From positions 310,001 to 374,000 of the forward strand of contig NZ_CP090059.1 in assembly GCF_021391395.1 (NCBI RefSeq): a stretch of DNA of 64,000 nucleotides, written 5' to 3'. The stretch comes from Sphingomonas cannabina (GTDB taxonomy: Bacteria; Pseudomonadota; Alphaproteobacteria; Sphingomonadales; Sphingomonadaceae). This document shows, piece after piece, positions 45,941 to 56,177 of the stretch; position 1 is the stretch's first letter, and each line of letters opens with the position of its first letter. The notes beneath the pieces were generated by a model. It was given only the letters and a program-made list of their open reading frames with translations. It did not search any database and was not told the DNA's origin. The position numbers were made by a program, and so were the translations under genes.

Positions 45941-47214
45941 GCGACACCATCTTCGCGCTGTCGAGCGGCACGCCGCCGGCAGCGATCGCGATCATACGGC
46001 TGAGCGGGGCGGGGGCCTTTGCGGCGGTCAAGGCATTGGCGGGTCGGCTGCCCGGACCGCGCTCCGCCGCGTTGCGCTCGCTCCGTGATCCGGCGACAGG
46101 TGCCCTGCTCGATCGCGCGCTGGTCCTGCTGTTTCCCGGTCCCGACAGTGCGACAGGCGAGGACGTTGCCGAGCTGCACCTTCATGGCGGCCGCGCGGTG
46201 GTGCGTGCCGTCGATGCCGTGCTGGCGGCGATGCCGGGTCTGCGTGCGGCAGAGCCCGGTGAATTCACTCGCCGTGCGCTCGCCAATGGCCGTATCGATC
46301 TCACCGAGGCCGAGGGTCTTGCCGATCTCCTTGCTGCCGAGACCGAAGCGCAGCGTCGGTCCGCCATCGCCAGCGCCGAAGGCGGGCTGCGTCGCCAGGT
46401 CGAGCAATGGAGCGCGCGGACGGTGACGCTCGCCGCACGGATTGAAGCGGCGATCGACCATGAGGACGAAGGTGACGTCGAGGCGGAATCGATCGCCACC
46501 GGCGTTCGCGAGGACGCGGGGACGCTGGCGCGCGAGATCGAGGCGATGCTGGTGCAACCGCCGGCGGAGCGATTGCACGAAGGCATCCGTGTCGTCCTCG
46601 CCGGACCACCGAACAGCGGCAAATCGACTCTGCTCAATGCGATGGCCGGGCGGGAGGCCGCAATCGTCTCGCCGATCGCCGGCACGACACGCGATCGCAT
46701 CGAGGCGCCGGTGACACGGCGAGGCATCGCCTGGCTGCTCACCGATACCGCCGGTCTCGCCGCCGAGACCGATGACCCGATCGAGGCGATCGGGATCGCG
46801 CGCGCGCGCGAGGCGGCGGCGCTCGCCGATATCGTGCTGTGGCTGGGGGACGAGGCGCCGCCCGAGCCGGCGATGCTGGCCATCCACCCGCGTGCTGATG
46901 CGCGTCCCTCTCGTCCGGAACGCCTTGCGATCTCGGCGGCGACGGGGGAAGGGATGGAGGCGCTGTGGGACGTTCTGGTCGAGCGGGCGACGACGCTGTT
47001 GCCCGTGCCCGATGCGGTCGCTCTCAACCGGCGGCAGGCGGAGCTGGCCAGCGCCGCCGCCGCGGCGCTGGACTTCGCCGCTGTGGCGTCCGACCCGCTG
47101 CTGATCGCCGAGGAACTGCGTCACGCGCTTGTTCAGTTCGACCGGCTTACCGGACGGGCAGGCGTGGAGAATGTCCTCGACGATCTGTTCAGCCGCTTCT
47201 GCATCGGCAAGTGA
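45937..47214 (+). CDS. mnmE: tRNA modification GTPase MnmE
   Basis: 425 aa. An N-terminal tetrahydrofolate-binding domain (TIFALSSGTPPAAIAIIRLSG), a helical domain and an inserted G domain with P-loop GPPNSGKST (about 223), G2 GTTRDRIEAP, G3 DTAGL and the C-terminal CIGK. Works with MnmG to make 5-carboxymethylaminomethyluridine at tRNA wobble U34. ATGA with the small gene upstream; a parS site begins 1 bp after its stop. Confidence 0.95.
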   Translation: MSDTIFALSSGTPPAAIAIIRLSGAGAFAAVKALAGRLPGPRSAALRSLRDPATGALLDRALVLLFPGPDSATGEDVAELHLHGGRAVVRAVDAVLAAMPGLRAAEPGEFTRRALANGRIDLTEAEGLADLLAAETEAQRRSAIASAEGGLRRQVEQWSARTVTLAARIEAAIDHEDEGDVEAESIATGVREDAGTLAREIEAMLVQPPAERLHEGIRVVLAGPPNSGKSTLLNAMAGREAAIVSPIAGTTRDRIEAPVTRRGIAWLLTDTAGLAAETDDPIEAIGIARAREAAALADIVLWLGDEAPPEPAMLAIHPRADARPSRPERLAISAATGEGMEALWDVLVERATTLLPVPDAVALNRRQAELASAAAAALDFAAVASDPLLIAEELRHALVQFDRLTGRAGVENVLDDLFSRFCIGK

Positions 47215-47230
47215 TGTTTCACGTGGAACA
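47215..47230. other. parS-like site 1
   Basis: TGTTTCACGTGGAACA, one mismatch to the ParB site TGTTTCACGTGAAACA. It lies between mnmE and mnmG. Confidence 0.85.
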
Positions 47231-47249
47231 CGGCGCTCCGAACGATTAG

Positions 47250-49100
47250 ATGGCGCTCGCCATGAACAGCTTTGATGTCATCGTCGTCGGCGGCGGTCAC
47301 GCCGGAACCGAGGCGGCCGCCGTTGCCGCCCGGCGCGCCGCGCGCGTGGCGCTGGTGACGTTCGATGCGCGCATGATTGGCGCGATGTCGTGCAATCCGG
47401 CGATCGGCGGGATCGGCAAGGGGCATCTGGTTCGCGAGGTCGACGCCTTCGACGGACTGATTGCGCGGGCGGCCGATGCCGCGGCGATTCATTACCGGAT
47501 GCTCAACCGCAGCAAGGGGCTGGCGGTGAGGGGACCCCGTATCCAGGCCGATCGCCGCCGCTACGCCGCTGCCATTCGGGCGATGCTTGCCAGCCAGGGG
47601 AATCTGACGATCGTCGAAGGCGAGGCGGCGGAGCTGATTGTCGCCGGGGACAGGATTGCAGGGCTCGTGCTGGGTGACGGCACCAGCCTTGCCGCGCCTG
47701 CGGTGATCCTGGCGACCGGGACCTTTCTCGGCGGCCGCATCTTCCGCGGGGAGGAGCGCCAGGAAGGTGGCCGTGTCGACGAACGCGCCGCGACCCGGCT
47801 TGGAATTCAGCTCCGCGCGCTTGGTCTGCCGATGGCGCGACTCAAGACGGGTACGCCGCCTCGGCTCGATGGGCGCACCATCGATTGGGCGGCGCTGCTG
47901 GAGCAGCCGTCCGATGTCGAGCCGTGGACGATGTCCCCGCTGACACTCGCGCGTACGCTGCCGCAGCTTGCCTGCGCTGTAACCCGCACGACGGCGGAAA
48001 CCCATGCGATCATCCGCAGCGGTCTCGATCGCTCTCCGCTGTTTGGTGGCGATATCCAGGGTGCGGGGCCGCGCTACTGTCCGTCGATCGAGGACAAGGT
48101 TCATCGCTTCGGCGATCGCGATGGTCATCAGATTTTTCTCGAGCCGGAGGGGCTCGACGACCATCTCGTCTATCCCAATGGTATCTCGACCTCGCTCCCG
48201 GCCGATGTGCAGGCAGCGATGATCGCGTCGATCCCCGGACTCGCGCGCACGCGGATCGTCACCCCGGGGTACGCCGTCGAATATGACTATATCGACCCGC
48301 GGTCGCTCGATCGCACGCTGATGCTGGCAGCGTTGCCCGGACTATTCTGTGCCGGGCAGATCAACGGCACTACCGGCTACGAGGAAGCGGCGGGGCAGGG
48401 GCTCGTCGCCGGCCTCAATGCAGCTGCCTATGCGCGCGATCTCGCGCCGGTCGCGCTGAGCCGCTCCGACAGCTATCTCGGCGTGATGATCGACGACCTG
48501 ATCCTGCAGGGTGTGACGGAACCTTATCGCATGCTGACGGCGCGGGCGGAGCACCGTCTCCGCCTGCGCGCAGACAATGCCGAGACCCGGCTCGGGCCGA
48601 TCGCGCTCGCCGCAGGATGTGTCGGCGAGGAGCGGCGCCGCCATCTCGAAGAACGGATGACCGAACGTGATCGGCTCGACCGTCGTTTTGGGGAGCGCTT
48701 CACCGCATCCGAGCTGGCCTTGCGCGGCGCGCCGGTTGCGCAGGATGGCGCGCGCCGGAGCGTCCGCGAATGGCTGCGTTTCGACGGCGTCGATGTCGAG
48801 ATGCTGCTGCCGGACGTCCGCGCCGAGACCGATCCTGCGCTACTCGCAGAGGCGGTCGAGGATGCCCGTTACGCTCCCTATCTCGAACGTCAGGCGGCGG
48901 ACATCGAAGCCGCGGCGCGCGAGGAAGCCATGCCGCTCCCGCCGGCGCTCGACTATGCGAGGATTCGCGGCCTTTCCAACGAGATGGTGGAGAGACTCTC
49001 TGCGGCGCGGCCCGAAACGATCGGCGCCGCCGGCCGGGTGCGCGGTATCTCACCCGCAGCGCTATCAGCGATTCTGCTCCACGTGAAACGTGCCGCGTGA
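47250..49100 (+). CDS. mnmG: tRNA uridine-modification enzyme MnmG (GidA)
   Basis: 616 aa. FAD-binding [20 protein letters not shown] and [15 protein letters not shown], and the internal signatures [18 protein letters not shown] and [19 protein letters not shown] are diagnostic. Forms the MnmEG complex. ATG 47250 or MNS at 47262 may be the start. Its stop overlaps the rsmG GTG. Confidence 0.96.
   Translation: MALAMNSFDVIVVGGGHAGTEAAAVAARRAARVALVTFDARMIGAMSCNPAIGGIGKGHLVREVDAFDGLIARAADAAAIHYRMLNRSKGLAVRGPRIQADRRRYAAAIRAMLASQGNLTIVEGEAAELIVAGDRIAGLVLGDGTSLAAPAVILATGTFLGGRIFRGEERQEGGRVDERAATRLGIQLRALGLPMARLKTGTPPRLDGRTIDWAALLEQPSDVEPWTMSPLTLARTLPQLACAVTRTTAETHAIIRSGLDRSPLFGGDIQGAGPRYCPSIEDKVHRFGDRDGHQIFLEPEGLDDHLVYPNGISTSLPADVQAAMIASIPGLARTRIVTPGYAVEYDYIDPRSLDRTLMLAALPGLFCAGQINGTTGYEEAAGQGLVAGLNAAAYARDLAPVALSRSDSYLGVMIDDLILQGVTEPYRMLTARAEHRLRLRADNAETRLGPIALAAGCVGEERRRHLEERMTERDRLDRRFGERFTASELALRGAPVAQDGARRSVREWLRFDGVDVEMLLPDVRAETDPALLAEAVEDARYAPYLERQAADIEAAAREEAMPLPPALDYARIRGLSNEMVERLSAARPETIGAAGRVRGISPAALSAILLHVKRAA
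49075..49090. other. parS-like site 2 (degenerate)
   Basis: TGCTCCACGTGAAACG, three mismatches to the consensus, but the right half CACGTGAAAC is intact. In the last codons of mnmG. Confidence 0.55.
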
Positions 49101-49720
49101 CTGAGGACGAGGCGCGAAGCTGGATAGCGAATCGCTGTGGCGCTCATGCGATCGAGCGACTGGAGCACTACGTCGACTTGCTGGTCGATGAGATGGGACG
49201 CCAGAATCTCATCGCTGCTTCCACCCTGGCGACGCTATGGGCACGCCACCTGGTCGATTCCGCTCAGCTCCTGGAACTGGCGCCGTCCAGCACAGGCGAG
49301 TGGATCGATATCGGTTCCGGCGCCGGTCTGCCCGGCCTGGTGATCGCGCTGGCCAGCGACTGGCATGTCGCCTTGGTCGAGCCGCGACGGTTGCGTGTCG
49401 CCTTCCTCAACCATTGCATCGAAGAGCTCGGCCTTGTGGGCCGCGTTACGGTTGAAGCAAGCAAGATCGAGAGCGTCCGCCGCGCGGCGCCGGCACGCGT
49501 GATCTCCGCTCGTGCGGTTGCGGCGCTTCCGCAATTGATCGCCTCGGCAGTGCATCTCGCCGATCGAGAGACGGTTTGGCTGTTGCCGAAGGGCAGCCGC
49601 GCGCAATCGGAGGTGGCGGAAGCGCGGCGTTCGTGGCAGGGTGTGTTTCACGTGAAACAGAGCGTCGTCGACCCTGACTCGGGAATCGTCGTCGCCAGCC
49701 GGGTTGCGCGCCGCCGATGA
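49097..49720 (+). CDS. rsmG: 16S rRNA (guanine527-N7)-methyltransferase
   Basis: 207 aa. [37 protein letters not shown] is the SAM motif; [23 protein letters not shown] and [18 protein letters not shown] are family marks. GTG 49097 overlaps the mnmG stop; its stop overlaps the parA ATG. A perfect parS lies in its 3' codons. Confidence 0.93.
   Translation: MTEDEARSWIANRCGAHAIERLEHYVDLLVDEMGRQNLIAASTLATLWARHLVDSAQLLELAPSSTGEWIDIGSGAGLPGLVIALASDWHVALVEPRRLRVAFLNHCIEELGLVGRVTVEASKIESVRRAAPARVISARAVAALPQLIASAVHLADRETVWLLPKGSRAQSEVAEARRSWQGVFHVKQSVVDPDSGIVVASRVARRR
49644..49659. other. parS site 3, perfect consensus
   Basis: TGTTTCACGTGAAACA, an exact match to the universal chromosomal parS, inside the rsmG 3' end, 58 bp before parA. 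Confidence 0.97.
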
Positions 49721-50496
49721 TCTGCATCACCATCGCGAATCAGAAGGGCGGGGTCGGCAAGACCACGACTGCTATCAACGTCAGCACTGCGCTGGCCGCG
49801 ACCGGGCTGCGGGTGTTGATCATCGATCTCGATCCGCAGGGCAATGCCTCGACCGGCTTTGGTATCGCGCGCGCCGAGCGTACCCGCTCGAGCTACGATC
49901 TGCTGATCGGCGACACCGACCTGCAGTCGGTTGCGACGCCCACCCGCGTACCGCGGCTCGACATCGTGCCGGCGACGGTCGACCTCTCGGGCGCCGAGAT
50001 CGAGCTGGTCGAGTTCGATGCCCGCACGCATCGCCTCGATGCCGCGATCCGCCGTAGCGAGCAGCGCTGGGATGTGGTCCTGATCGATTGCCCGCCATCG
50101 CTCGGCCTGCTCACGATCAACGCCATGGTCGCCTCCCATGCGCTGCTGGTGCCGCTGCAATGCGAGTTCTTTGCGCTGGAGGGACTGAGCCAGCTCCTGT
50201 CCACGGTCGAGCGCATCCGGTCGCGCTTCAATCCGGGGCTCTCGATCCTCGGCGTGGTGCTCACGATGTTCGACCGTCGCAACCGCCTGACCGACCAGGT
50301 ATCGGACGACGTGCGCGCAGTGCTCGGCAAGGTGGTGTTCGACACCGTCATCCCGCGCAACGTCCGTCTGTCCGAAGCGCCGAGCCATGGCGTGCCGGCG
50401 CTGATCTACGACCATCGCTGCTCGGGGTCCGAGGCCTATATGGCGCTCGCTCGGGAGGTGATCGCCCGCTTGCCCAAGGTTGCCCAGGCCGCATGA
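49717..50496 (+). CDS. parA: Chromosome-partitioning ATPase ParA (Soj)
   Basis: 259 aa deviant Walker ATPase: KGGVGKTTTAINVSTALA (10-27), LDPQGNASTGFGI, DVVLIDCPPSLGLLTINAM and VVLTMFDRRNRLTDQV. With ParB and parS it segregates the origin. ATG overlaps the rsmG stop, and its stop overlaps parB. Confidence 0.96.
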   Translation: MICITIANQKGGVGKTTTAINVSTALAATGLRVLIIDLDPQGNASTGFGIARAERTRSSYDLLIGDTDLQSVATPTRVPRLDIVPATVDLSGAEIELVEFDARTHRLDAAIRRSEQRWDVVLIDCPPSLGLLTINAMVASHALLVPLQCEFFALEGLSQLLSTVERIRSRFNPGLSILGVVLTMFDRRNRLTDQVSDDVRAVLGKVVFDTVIPRNVRLSEAPSHGVPALIYDHRCSGSEAYMALAREVIARLPKVAQAA

Positions 50497-51389
50497 CCGA
50501 TTCCGTCACTCCGATTCGCAAGTCTCGCCCTGGCCTCGGCAGGGGCCTCAGTGCCCTGCTCGGCGATGCCACCGGGGAAACGCCAGCCGGCACGGTGTCC
50601 GGGGAGGTCATTGGCGTTCGCATGATGGCGGTCAGTGCGCTCTCACCGCATCCGGATCAGCCGCGCCGCCGCTTCGACGAGGAGGCGCTGGAGGAGCTGG
50701 CGCGCTCGGTCGCCGAGCGTGGGGTGCTGCTACCGCTGCTCGTCCGCCCGCATGGCAAGGACTATCAGATCGTCGCCGGCGAGCGCCGCTGGCGCGCGGC
50801 GCAGAGGGCGAAGCTGCATGAGGTGCCGGTGATCGTCCGCGAGATCACTGATGCCGAAACCATGGAACTCGCGCTGGTCGAGAACATCCAGCGCGAGGAC
50901 CTGAATGCGATCGAAGAGGCGGAGGCCTATCGCAAGCTAATCGATCAATTCGGTCATACCCAGGAGGCGCTGGCCAAGCTGGTCCACAAGTCGCGAAGTC
51001 ATATCTCTAACTTGTTGAGACTGCTTGATCTTCCTGCGCCCGTCCGGGAAATGGTGGTCGAAGGCAGCCTGGAGATGGGCCACGCGCGCGCGCTGATCGG
51101 CGCGCCCGATCCGCTCGCGCTGGCGCGCAGGGCCGTGGAAGGTCAATTGTCGGTGCGCGAGGTCGAGAGGCTGGCGCGCGAAGCCAAGCCGGGTGCAAAA
51201 GGAAAGGGTGGGGGTGGCACGTCCGCCCGCAACGCCGACATCGAGGCGCTGGAGCGGCAACTCGGCGATGTGCTGGGGCTCAAGGTGGCGATCGCCCATG
51301 GCGACAAGGGCGGCACGCTGACGCTCGCCTATTCGACGCTCGATCAGCTCGACATGCTTTGCCAGCGATTGAGCGGGGAACGGATTTAG
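50493..51389 (+). CDS. parB: Chromosome-partitioning protein ParB
   Basis: 298 aa. The CTPase-type N-domain has LVRPHGKDYQIVAGERRWRAAQRA and ETMELALVENIQREDLNAIEEA; the DNA-binding helix-turn-helix KLVHKSRSHISNLLRLLDLP follows, then a linker with Gly/Lys and a C-terminal dimer domain. Basic N-terminal KSRPGLGRGLSALLG contacts ParA. ATGA with parA. Confidence 0.96.
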   Translation: MTDSVTPIRKSRPGLGRGLSALLGDATGETPAGTVSGEVIGVRMMAVSALSPHPDQPRRRFDEEALEELARSVAERGVLLPLLVRPHGKDYQIVAGERRWRAAQRAKLHEVPVIVREITDAETMELALVENIQREDLNAIEEAEAYRKLIDQFGHTQEALAKLVHKSRSHISNLLRLLDLPAPVREMVVEGSLEMGHARALIGAPDPLALARRAVEGQLSVREVERLAREAKPGAKGKGGGGTSARNADIEALERQLGDVLGLKVAIAHGDKGGTLTLAYSTLDQLDMLCQRLSGERI

Positions 51390-51413
51390 GCGACGGGACG
51401 CGTTGAACTAAGG

Positions 51414-51489
51414 CGTCATCCCGGCGAAAGCCGGGATCTCAAGCGATAGCGCAATACGGCACGAGATCCCGGCTTTCGCCGGGATGACG
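51414..51489. repeat. Paired hairpin element (family B), 76 bp
   Basis: Nearly identical to the copy at 22680-22755. It lies between convergent parB and holA, 25 bp after the parB stop. Confidence 0.9.
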
Positions 51490-51527
51490 ATCTCGGACTC
51501 GAATTGCTCTTGCCCGACGGATCGGGC

Positions 51528-52547
51528 TCAAAGCCGCGCTGCGGCGCGCGCGATGGTGAGCAGGTCATGGGCGGCACCCACCGAGCCAACCGTGCCTCCG
51601 CCGGCCATCACGCCGCGTTCCGCGCGCCGTACCCGCTCCAGCGCTGCGGCGAGCTGGCTGGTATCCCATTTCCGTAACGCCTTGAGCGTACCGGATTTTT
51701 CCTTCCAGAACACGCGATGCCGCTCCACCACCGTATCGGGCGAGGCGCCGGCATCGACCTCGCCGCGCATCTCGGCGAGCGTGACCAGCCGTCGCGCCAG
51801 CGCGCGCAGCATCGGGATTTCCATATTGGCGCCGGCGAGCGCCGCCAGTTCACGGCCGAGATCGGCTGGTCGGCCATCGATCGTAGCCTCGATCGCCGTC
51901 GCCATTTCCGCCTCGTCGAAGTTCGCGCCTATCGCCGCCAGGGCATCGGCGTCGGCGTCCCTCGGCCGGTCGGGTGCGGCGTCGAGATAGAGCGCAAGCT
52001 TCTCGATCTCGCGCGTCAGCACTGCGCGGTCGCCGCCCGCGGCGTCGAACATCGCCATCGCGGTGTCGCCGATCAGGCGCAGGCCGTGCTCGCGCGCGAT
52101 TCCCGCCGCCAGCCGTGCCGCGTTCTGGCCCTCGGGTGGGTAGCAGGCGAGCGCCATCGCATTGGACGCGGCGATCGCGGCCTTGACCAGCTTGCCGGTC
52201 GCCTTGGCGCCGGGCGCGATCGCCACCACCGGATTGCCCGCGGTCGGGGCGTCGAGCAGCAGCTGTATCGCCTCGGCCGATTCCTCGCCCATGCCGGTCA
52301 CGCGCACCCAGCGCTTGTCGCCGAACAGCGACATCGATGCTGCCTCATCGGCGAGCCGTCCCGGCTGACTCTTCAGCGTCGGGCCATCGAGATCGACCCT
52401 TTCGGCCTGTCCCATCGCGCGGCCGAGCCGTTCGGCATAGTCCATCGCTCCCGCCTCGTCGGGACCGTGGAGCAGGAACAGGCGGATGTCGCCGCCGTTG
52501 CCTGCCCGATCGATCGCGCTGCCGATCTGGGCGGCGTTGGCCTTCAT
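51528..52547 (-). CDS. holA: DNA polymerase III delta subunit
   Basis: 339 aa. The clamp-loader subunit that opens the beta clamp. FLLHGPDEAGAMDYAERL, a degenerate AAA domain, then MALACYPPEGQNAARLAAGIAREHGLRL and the C-terminal collar region (RHRVFWKEKSGTLKALRKWDTSQLAAALERV) fit HolA. ATG 52547 overlaps lptE (ATGA). Transcribed toward the origin. Confidence 0.88.
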   Translation of the reverse strand: MKANAAQIGSAIDRAGNGGDIRLFLLHGPDEAGAMDYAERLGRAMGQAERVDLDGPTLKSQPGRLADEAASMSLFGDKRWVRVTGMGEESAEAIQLLLDAPTAGNPVVAIAPGAKATGKLVKAAIAASNAMALACYPPEGQNAARLAAGIAREHGLRLIGDTAMAMFDAAGGDRAVLTREIEKLALYLDAAPDRPRDADADALAAIGANFDEAEMATAIEATIDGRPADLGRELAALAGANMEIPMLRALARRLVTLAEMRGEVDAGASPDTVVERHRVFWKEKSGTLKALRKWDTSQLAAALERVRRAERGVMAGGGTVGSVGAAHDLLTIARAAARL

Positions 52548-53035
52548 TGCTTGGCGTTGCGCTCGGCGTAGAGCGCGAGCCGCGCGACGATCTGGTCGGC
52601 GACGATTCCTGCCAGCCGCTCGAGCGCCGACTGCTCGGCGGCGATGGTGGCATATTCGGAGCCGACCACGTCGATGCCGGCGTCCGATCCGGCGGTGGCG
52701 TCGAGCACGACCTGGCCGTTGGCAAGATCGACGAGCTGATACCGTGCGCGCAGCGTCCGGCGCTCGCGCGTGATCGCATCGTCCCGGCGCACGCCGAGCC
52801 CGGTGATATCGTCGTCCAGCTTCACTTCGAGCCGATAGCGTGGCGTGCCGCCGTCGACCGCCGAGAAACGGTCCCTCAATTCCTTGGAGACGAGCCAGCC
52901 CTGCTGCCCTTCGATCGGCGCGACCTGCACGCTGCCCAGCATCGTGCGCGACGCACTCTCCGCACCGCCGTAGAGCGGCCTGAGGCCACATCCGGACAGG
53001 GCGGCGAGCGCCAGCAGGGCGGCAGCGACCCTCAT
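52544..53035 (-). CDS. lptE: LPS-assembly lipoprotein LptE
   Basis: 163 aa. Lipoprotein signal [13 protein letters not shown], then GLRPLYGG and [36 protein letters not shown] and a helix [33 protein letters not shown] typical of LptE. Partner of LptD in the outer membrane. Lies between leuS and holA as in other alphaproteobacteria, with ATGA overlaps on both sides. Confidence 0.9.
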   Translation of the reverse strand: MRVAAALLALAALSGCGLRPLYGGAESASRTMLGSVQVAPIEGQQGWLVSKELRDRFSAVDGGTPRYRLEVKLDDDITGLGVRRDDAITRERRTLRARYQLVDLANGQVVLDATAGSDAGIDVVGSEYATIAAEQSALERLAGIVADQIVARLALYAERNAKQ

Positions 53036-55524
53036 GCGACCAGGTTCACCAGACGGTCGGGCACGACGATGATCTTGCGCGGCGCCTTGCCCTCGAGGAT
53101 GCGCACGACATTGGCCGAGGCCAGTGCTGCTGCTTCCACCTCGTCCTTGGGCGCCCCCTTGGGCAGGGTGAGCGTGTCTCGCAGCTTGCCGTTGACCTGC
53201 ACCGCGATCGTCACCTGCGTGTCGACCAGCAGCGCGGGATCGACCGCCGGCCATTCCGCGTCGGCGACCAGTCCGTCGTGGCCCAGCCGCGCCCAGGCTT
53301 CCTCGGCGAGATGCGGCACCATCGGCGCGACCAGCCGCACCAGCGTCGCCACGGCGACGGTGCGCGAGGCGGAAGGGGCGGCGCGCTCGATCGCGTTGAC
53401 CAGCTCGTAGAGCTTGGCGACCGCCTTGTTGAACGCGAGCGCCTCGATATCCTCGGCGACCCCGGCGATGGTGCGGTGGAGCTTGCGGTCGAGCTCGGCA
53501 TCGGCGCCGTCGGCCGGCGCGGCACCGTCGACCAACCGCCATAGCCGTTGCACGAAGCGCCACGCACCTTCGATGCCGGCCTCGCTCCACGGCAGGTCGC
53601 GCTCGGGCGGGCTGTCGGAGAGCATGAACCACCGCACCGCGTCCGCGCCGTACTGGTCGACGATCGGGGAGGGGTCGACGGTGTTCTTCTTCGACTTGGA
53701 CATCTTCTCGACGCGGCCGACCGTCGCCGGCGCGCCGCTCGCGATCACCTTGCCGTCCCTGACCTCCTCCGGCGCCAGCCAGTTGCCGGCCGGGTCCTGG
53801 TAGGTCTCGTGCGTCACCATGCCCTGGGTGAACAGCCCGGCGAACGGCTCGGCGATGTCGAGCCGGCCGACGCGGCGCAGCGCGCGGGTCCAGAAGCGGG
53901 CGTAGAGCAGGTGGAGGATCGCGTGCTCCACGCCGCCGATATACTGGCCGACCGGCAGCCATTGTTCGGCGACCGTCCGATCGAACGGCTTGTCCGCCGG
54001 CTGGCTGGCGAAGCGGATGAAGTACCAGCTCGAGTTGACGAAGGTATCGAGCGTATCGGTCTCGCGCCGCGCCGCCCCGCCGCACTGCGGGCAATCGACA
54101 TGCTTCCACGTCGGATGACGGTCGAGCGGATTGCCCGGCACGTCGAAGCTCACGTCCTCGGGCAGCTTCACCGGCAGCTGGTCGCGTGGCACCGGCACCG
54201 GGCCGCATGTCTCGCAATGGATGATCGGGATCGGCGTGCCCCAATAGCGCTGGCGCGACACGCCCCAGTCGCGCAGCCGCCACACGGTGGTGCCCTGGCC
54301 CCAGCCACCCGCTTCGGCCCGGTCGATCACCGCGCGCTTGGCGTCGGCAACGTCCATGCCGTCGAGGAAGTGCGAGTTCACCAGCGTGCCGGGGCCGCTA
54401 TAGGCCTCGCTCTCGTGGAACTCCGGCGCGGTCTTGTCGCCGTCCGAGACCACGCGGCGCACGGCCAAGCCGTACTTGCTGGCGAACTCGAAGTCGCGCT
54501 GGTCGTGCGCCGGCACGCCGAACACGGCGCCGGTGCCATAATCCATCAGCACGAAATTGGCGATGTAGACCGGAAGTTTCCATGTCTCATCAAAGGGATG
54601 CGTTGCGCGGATGCCGGTGTCGAAGCCCAGCTTCTCCTGCGTCTCGATCTCCGCCGCGCTGGTGCCGCCTTCCTTGCAGCGCTCGACGAAGGCGGCGATC
54701 TCCGCGCTCTCCGCCGCCAGCGCCTGCGCGATCGGATGGTCGGCGGCGATCGCGACGAAGCTCGACCCGAAGATCGTGTCGGGCCGGGTGGTGAACACCT
54801 CGATCTCGCCGCCGTCGGAGAGCTTGAACCGGAACCGCAGCCCCTCGCTCTTGCCGATCCAGTTCTCCTGCATCAGCCTGACCTTGTCGGGCCAGTGCTC
54901 GAGCGTGCCGAGGCCGTCGAGCAGCTCGTCAGCGAAATCGGTGATCTTGAGGAACCACTGGCTGAGCTTGCGCCGCTCGACCGTCGCGCCCGAGCGCCAG
55001 CCCTTGCCGTCGATCACCTGCTCGTTGGCGAGCACGGTCATGTCGACCGGATCCCAATTGACCGCCGATTCCTTGCGATAGACGAGGCCCGCGTCGAGCA
55101 GGTCGAGGAACAGCGCTTGCTCGTGCCCGTAATAGGTCGGGTCGCAGGTCGCGAACTCGCGCGTCCAGTCGAGCGCGAAGCCCAGGCGCTTCAGCTGCGC
55201 CTTCATCGTCTCGATGTTCTGGTAGGTCCAGGCGGCAGGATGCACGCCCTTCTCCATCGCCGCGTTCTCGGCCGGCATGCCGAAGGCGTCCCACCCCATC
55301 GGATGGAGCACCTCCATGCCCTTCATCCGCCGGAAGCGCGCGAGCACGTCGCCCATCGTGTAGTTGCGGACGTGCCCCATATGGATCTTCCCCGACGGAT
55401 AGGGGAACATCTCGAGGACGTAGCTCTTGGGCTTGTTGGACGCATCATCAGCGGCAAAGGTGCGGCGCTCGTCCCACACCTTCTGCCACGCGGCATCGGC
55501 TTTCAGCGCGTTGAAGCGCGACAT
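53032..55524 (-). CDS. leuS: Leucyl-tRNA synthetase
   Basis: 830 aa class I synthetase. HIGH motif HMGH at 48-51 ([12 protein letters not shown]), editing CP1 domain in the middle ([20 protein letters not shown]), a zinc-like [10 protein letters not shown] and [18 protein letters not shown], and the KMSKS loop [10 protein letters not shown] near 607. ATG 55524 chosen; the longer frame is not conserved. Its stop overlaps lptE. Confidence 0.97.
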   Translation of the reverse strand: MSRFNALKADAAWQKVWDERRTFAADDASNKPKSYVLEMFPYPSGKIHMGHVRNYTMGDVLARFRRMKGMEVLHPMGWDAFGMPAENAAMEKGVHPAAWTYQNIETMKAQLKRLGFALDWTREFATCDPTYYGHEQALFLDLLDAGLVYRKESAVNWDPVDMTVLANEQVIDGKGWRSGATVERRKLSQWFLKITDFADELLDGLGTLEHWPDKVRLMQENWIGKSEGLRFRFKLSDGGEIEVFTTRPDTIFGSSFVAIAADHPIAQALAAESAEIAAFVERCKEGGTSAAEIETQEKLGFDTGIRATHPFDETWKLPVYIANFVLMDYGTGAVFGVPAHDQRDFEFASKYGLAVRRVVSDGDKTAPEFHESEAYSGPGTLVNSHFLDGMDVADAKRAVIDRAEAGGWGQGTTVWRLRDWGVSRQRYWGTPIPIIHCETCGPVPVPRDQLPVKLPEDVSFDVPGNPLDRHPTWKHVDCPQCGGAARRETDTLDTFVNSSWYFIRFASQPADKPFDRTVAEQWLPVGQYIGGVEHAILHLLYARFWTRALRRVGRLDIAEPFAGLFTQGMVTHETYQDPAGNWLAPEEVRDGKVIASGAPATVGRVEKMSKSKKNTVDPSPIVDQYGADAVRWFMLSDSPPERDLPWSEAGIEGAWRFVQRLWRLVDGAAPADGADAELDRKLHRTIAGVAEDIEALAFNKAVAKLYELVNAIERAAPSASRTVAVATLVRLVAPMVPHLAEEAWARLGHDGLVADAEWPAVDPALLVDTQVTIAVQVNGKLRDTLTLPKGAPKDEVEAAALASANVVRILEGKAPRKIIVVPDRLVNLVA

Positions 55525-55567
55525 CGTGACTCCGTTGGCTGGCGGCACCGGCGGCGCCGCGACCCTA

Positions 55568-56005
55568 TCAATTCGTGATCGCACCGCGGCGCAAGTCGCG
55601 GGCGCGGGTAAGGATGATGTCCTCGAGCTTCTGCACCGTCGCCGCCTGCACCGGCGCGTCGACCCACTGACCGTTCTGGTTGACCTGGCGCAGCGCCGCC
55701 ACCCGCACCGCATCGGCGCGCAGGTCCTGGTCGAGGATGCTGACGGTCACCTTCATCCGCTCGGTCGGCGAGTTGGGGTTCGTGTACCAGTCGGTGACGA
55801 TCACGCCGCCGTTCGAATCGGTCTGGAGCAGCGGCATGAAGCTCAGCGTGTCGAGACTGGCGCGCCACAGGTAGCTGTTGACGCCGATCGTCGTGATCTT
55901 GCTCGCGGCGAGATCGGCCTGGGGGCGGTCGCCGCCACGGCTGCAGGCGGCGAGCGGGATGAGCGCGACGCTCAGCAGCAACAGGGTACGCGAACGGGCG
56001 GTCAT
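55568..56005 (-). CDS. DUF3576-family lipoprotein
   Basis: 145 aa. Lipoprotein signal [14 protein letters not shown]; then [65 protein letters not shown] and [17 protein letters not shown]. This family, which I recall as DUF3576, commonly precedes leuS in alphaproteobacteria. Start 56005 has GAGGA upstream; MSLFFG at 56038 is possible. Confidence 0.87.
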   Translation of the reverse strand: MTARSRTLLLLSVALIPLAACSRGGDRPQADLAASKITTIGVNSYLWRASLDTLSFMPLLQTDSNGGVIVTDWYTNPNSPTERMKVTVSILDQDLRADAVRVAALRQVNQNGQWVDAPVQAATVQKLEDIILTRARDLRRGAITN

Positions 56006-56177
56006 CGGCGGGTCCTCGGGTCCGAAAAAGAGCGACATGCTTCTATAGAAGCTGCGCGCGCCGGGGCAAGCGCAGCCGGGGCTGTGGATAAGCTGCAACA
56101 CTATACGGAAAAACATTCGCTGCCGTGGCACATTACGGCGGGATTGTGGTAGGCCCGAATCACCAAGAGGGAGTCGC

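Noticed and set aside
53548..55578. 676-codon open frame on the plus strand
   Set aside because: It is antisense to leuS along its whole length; LeuS motifs are intact, and the frame is Arg/Asp/His-rich, as expected from GC-rich codon shadows.
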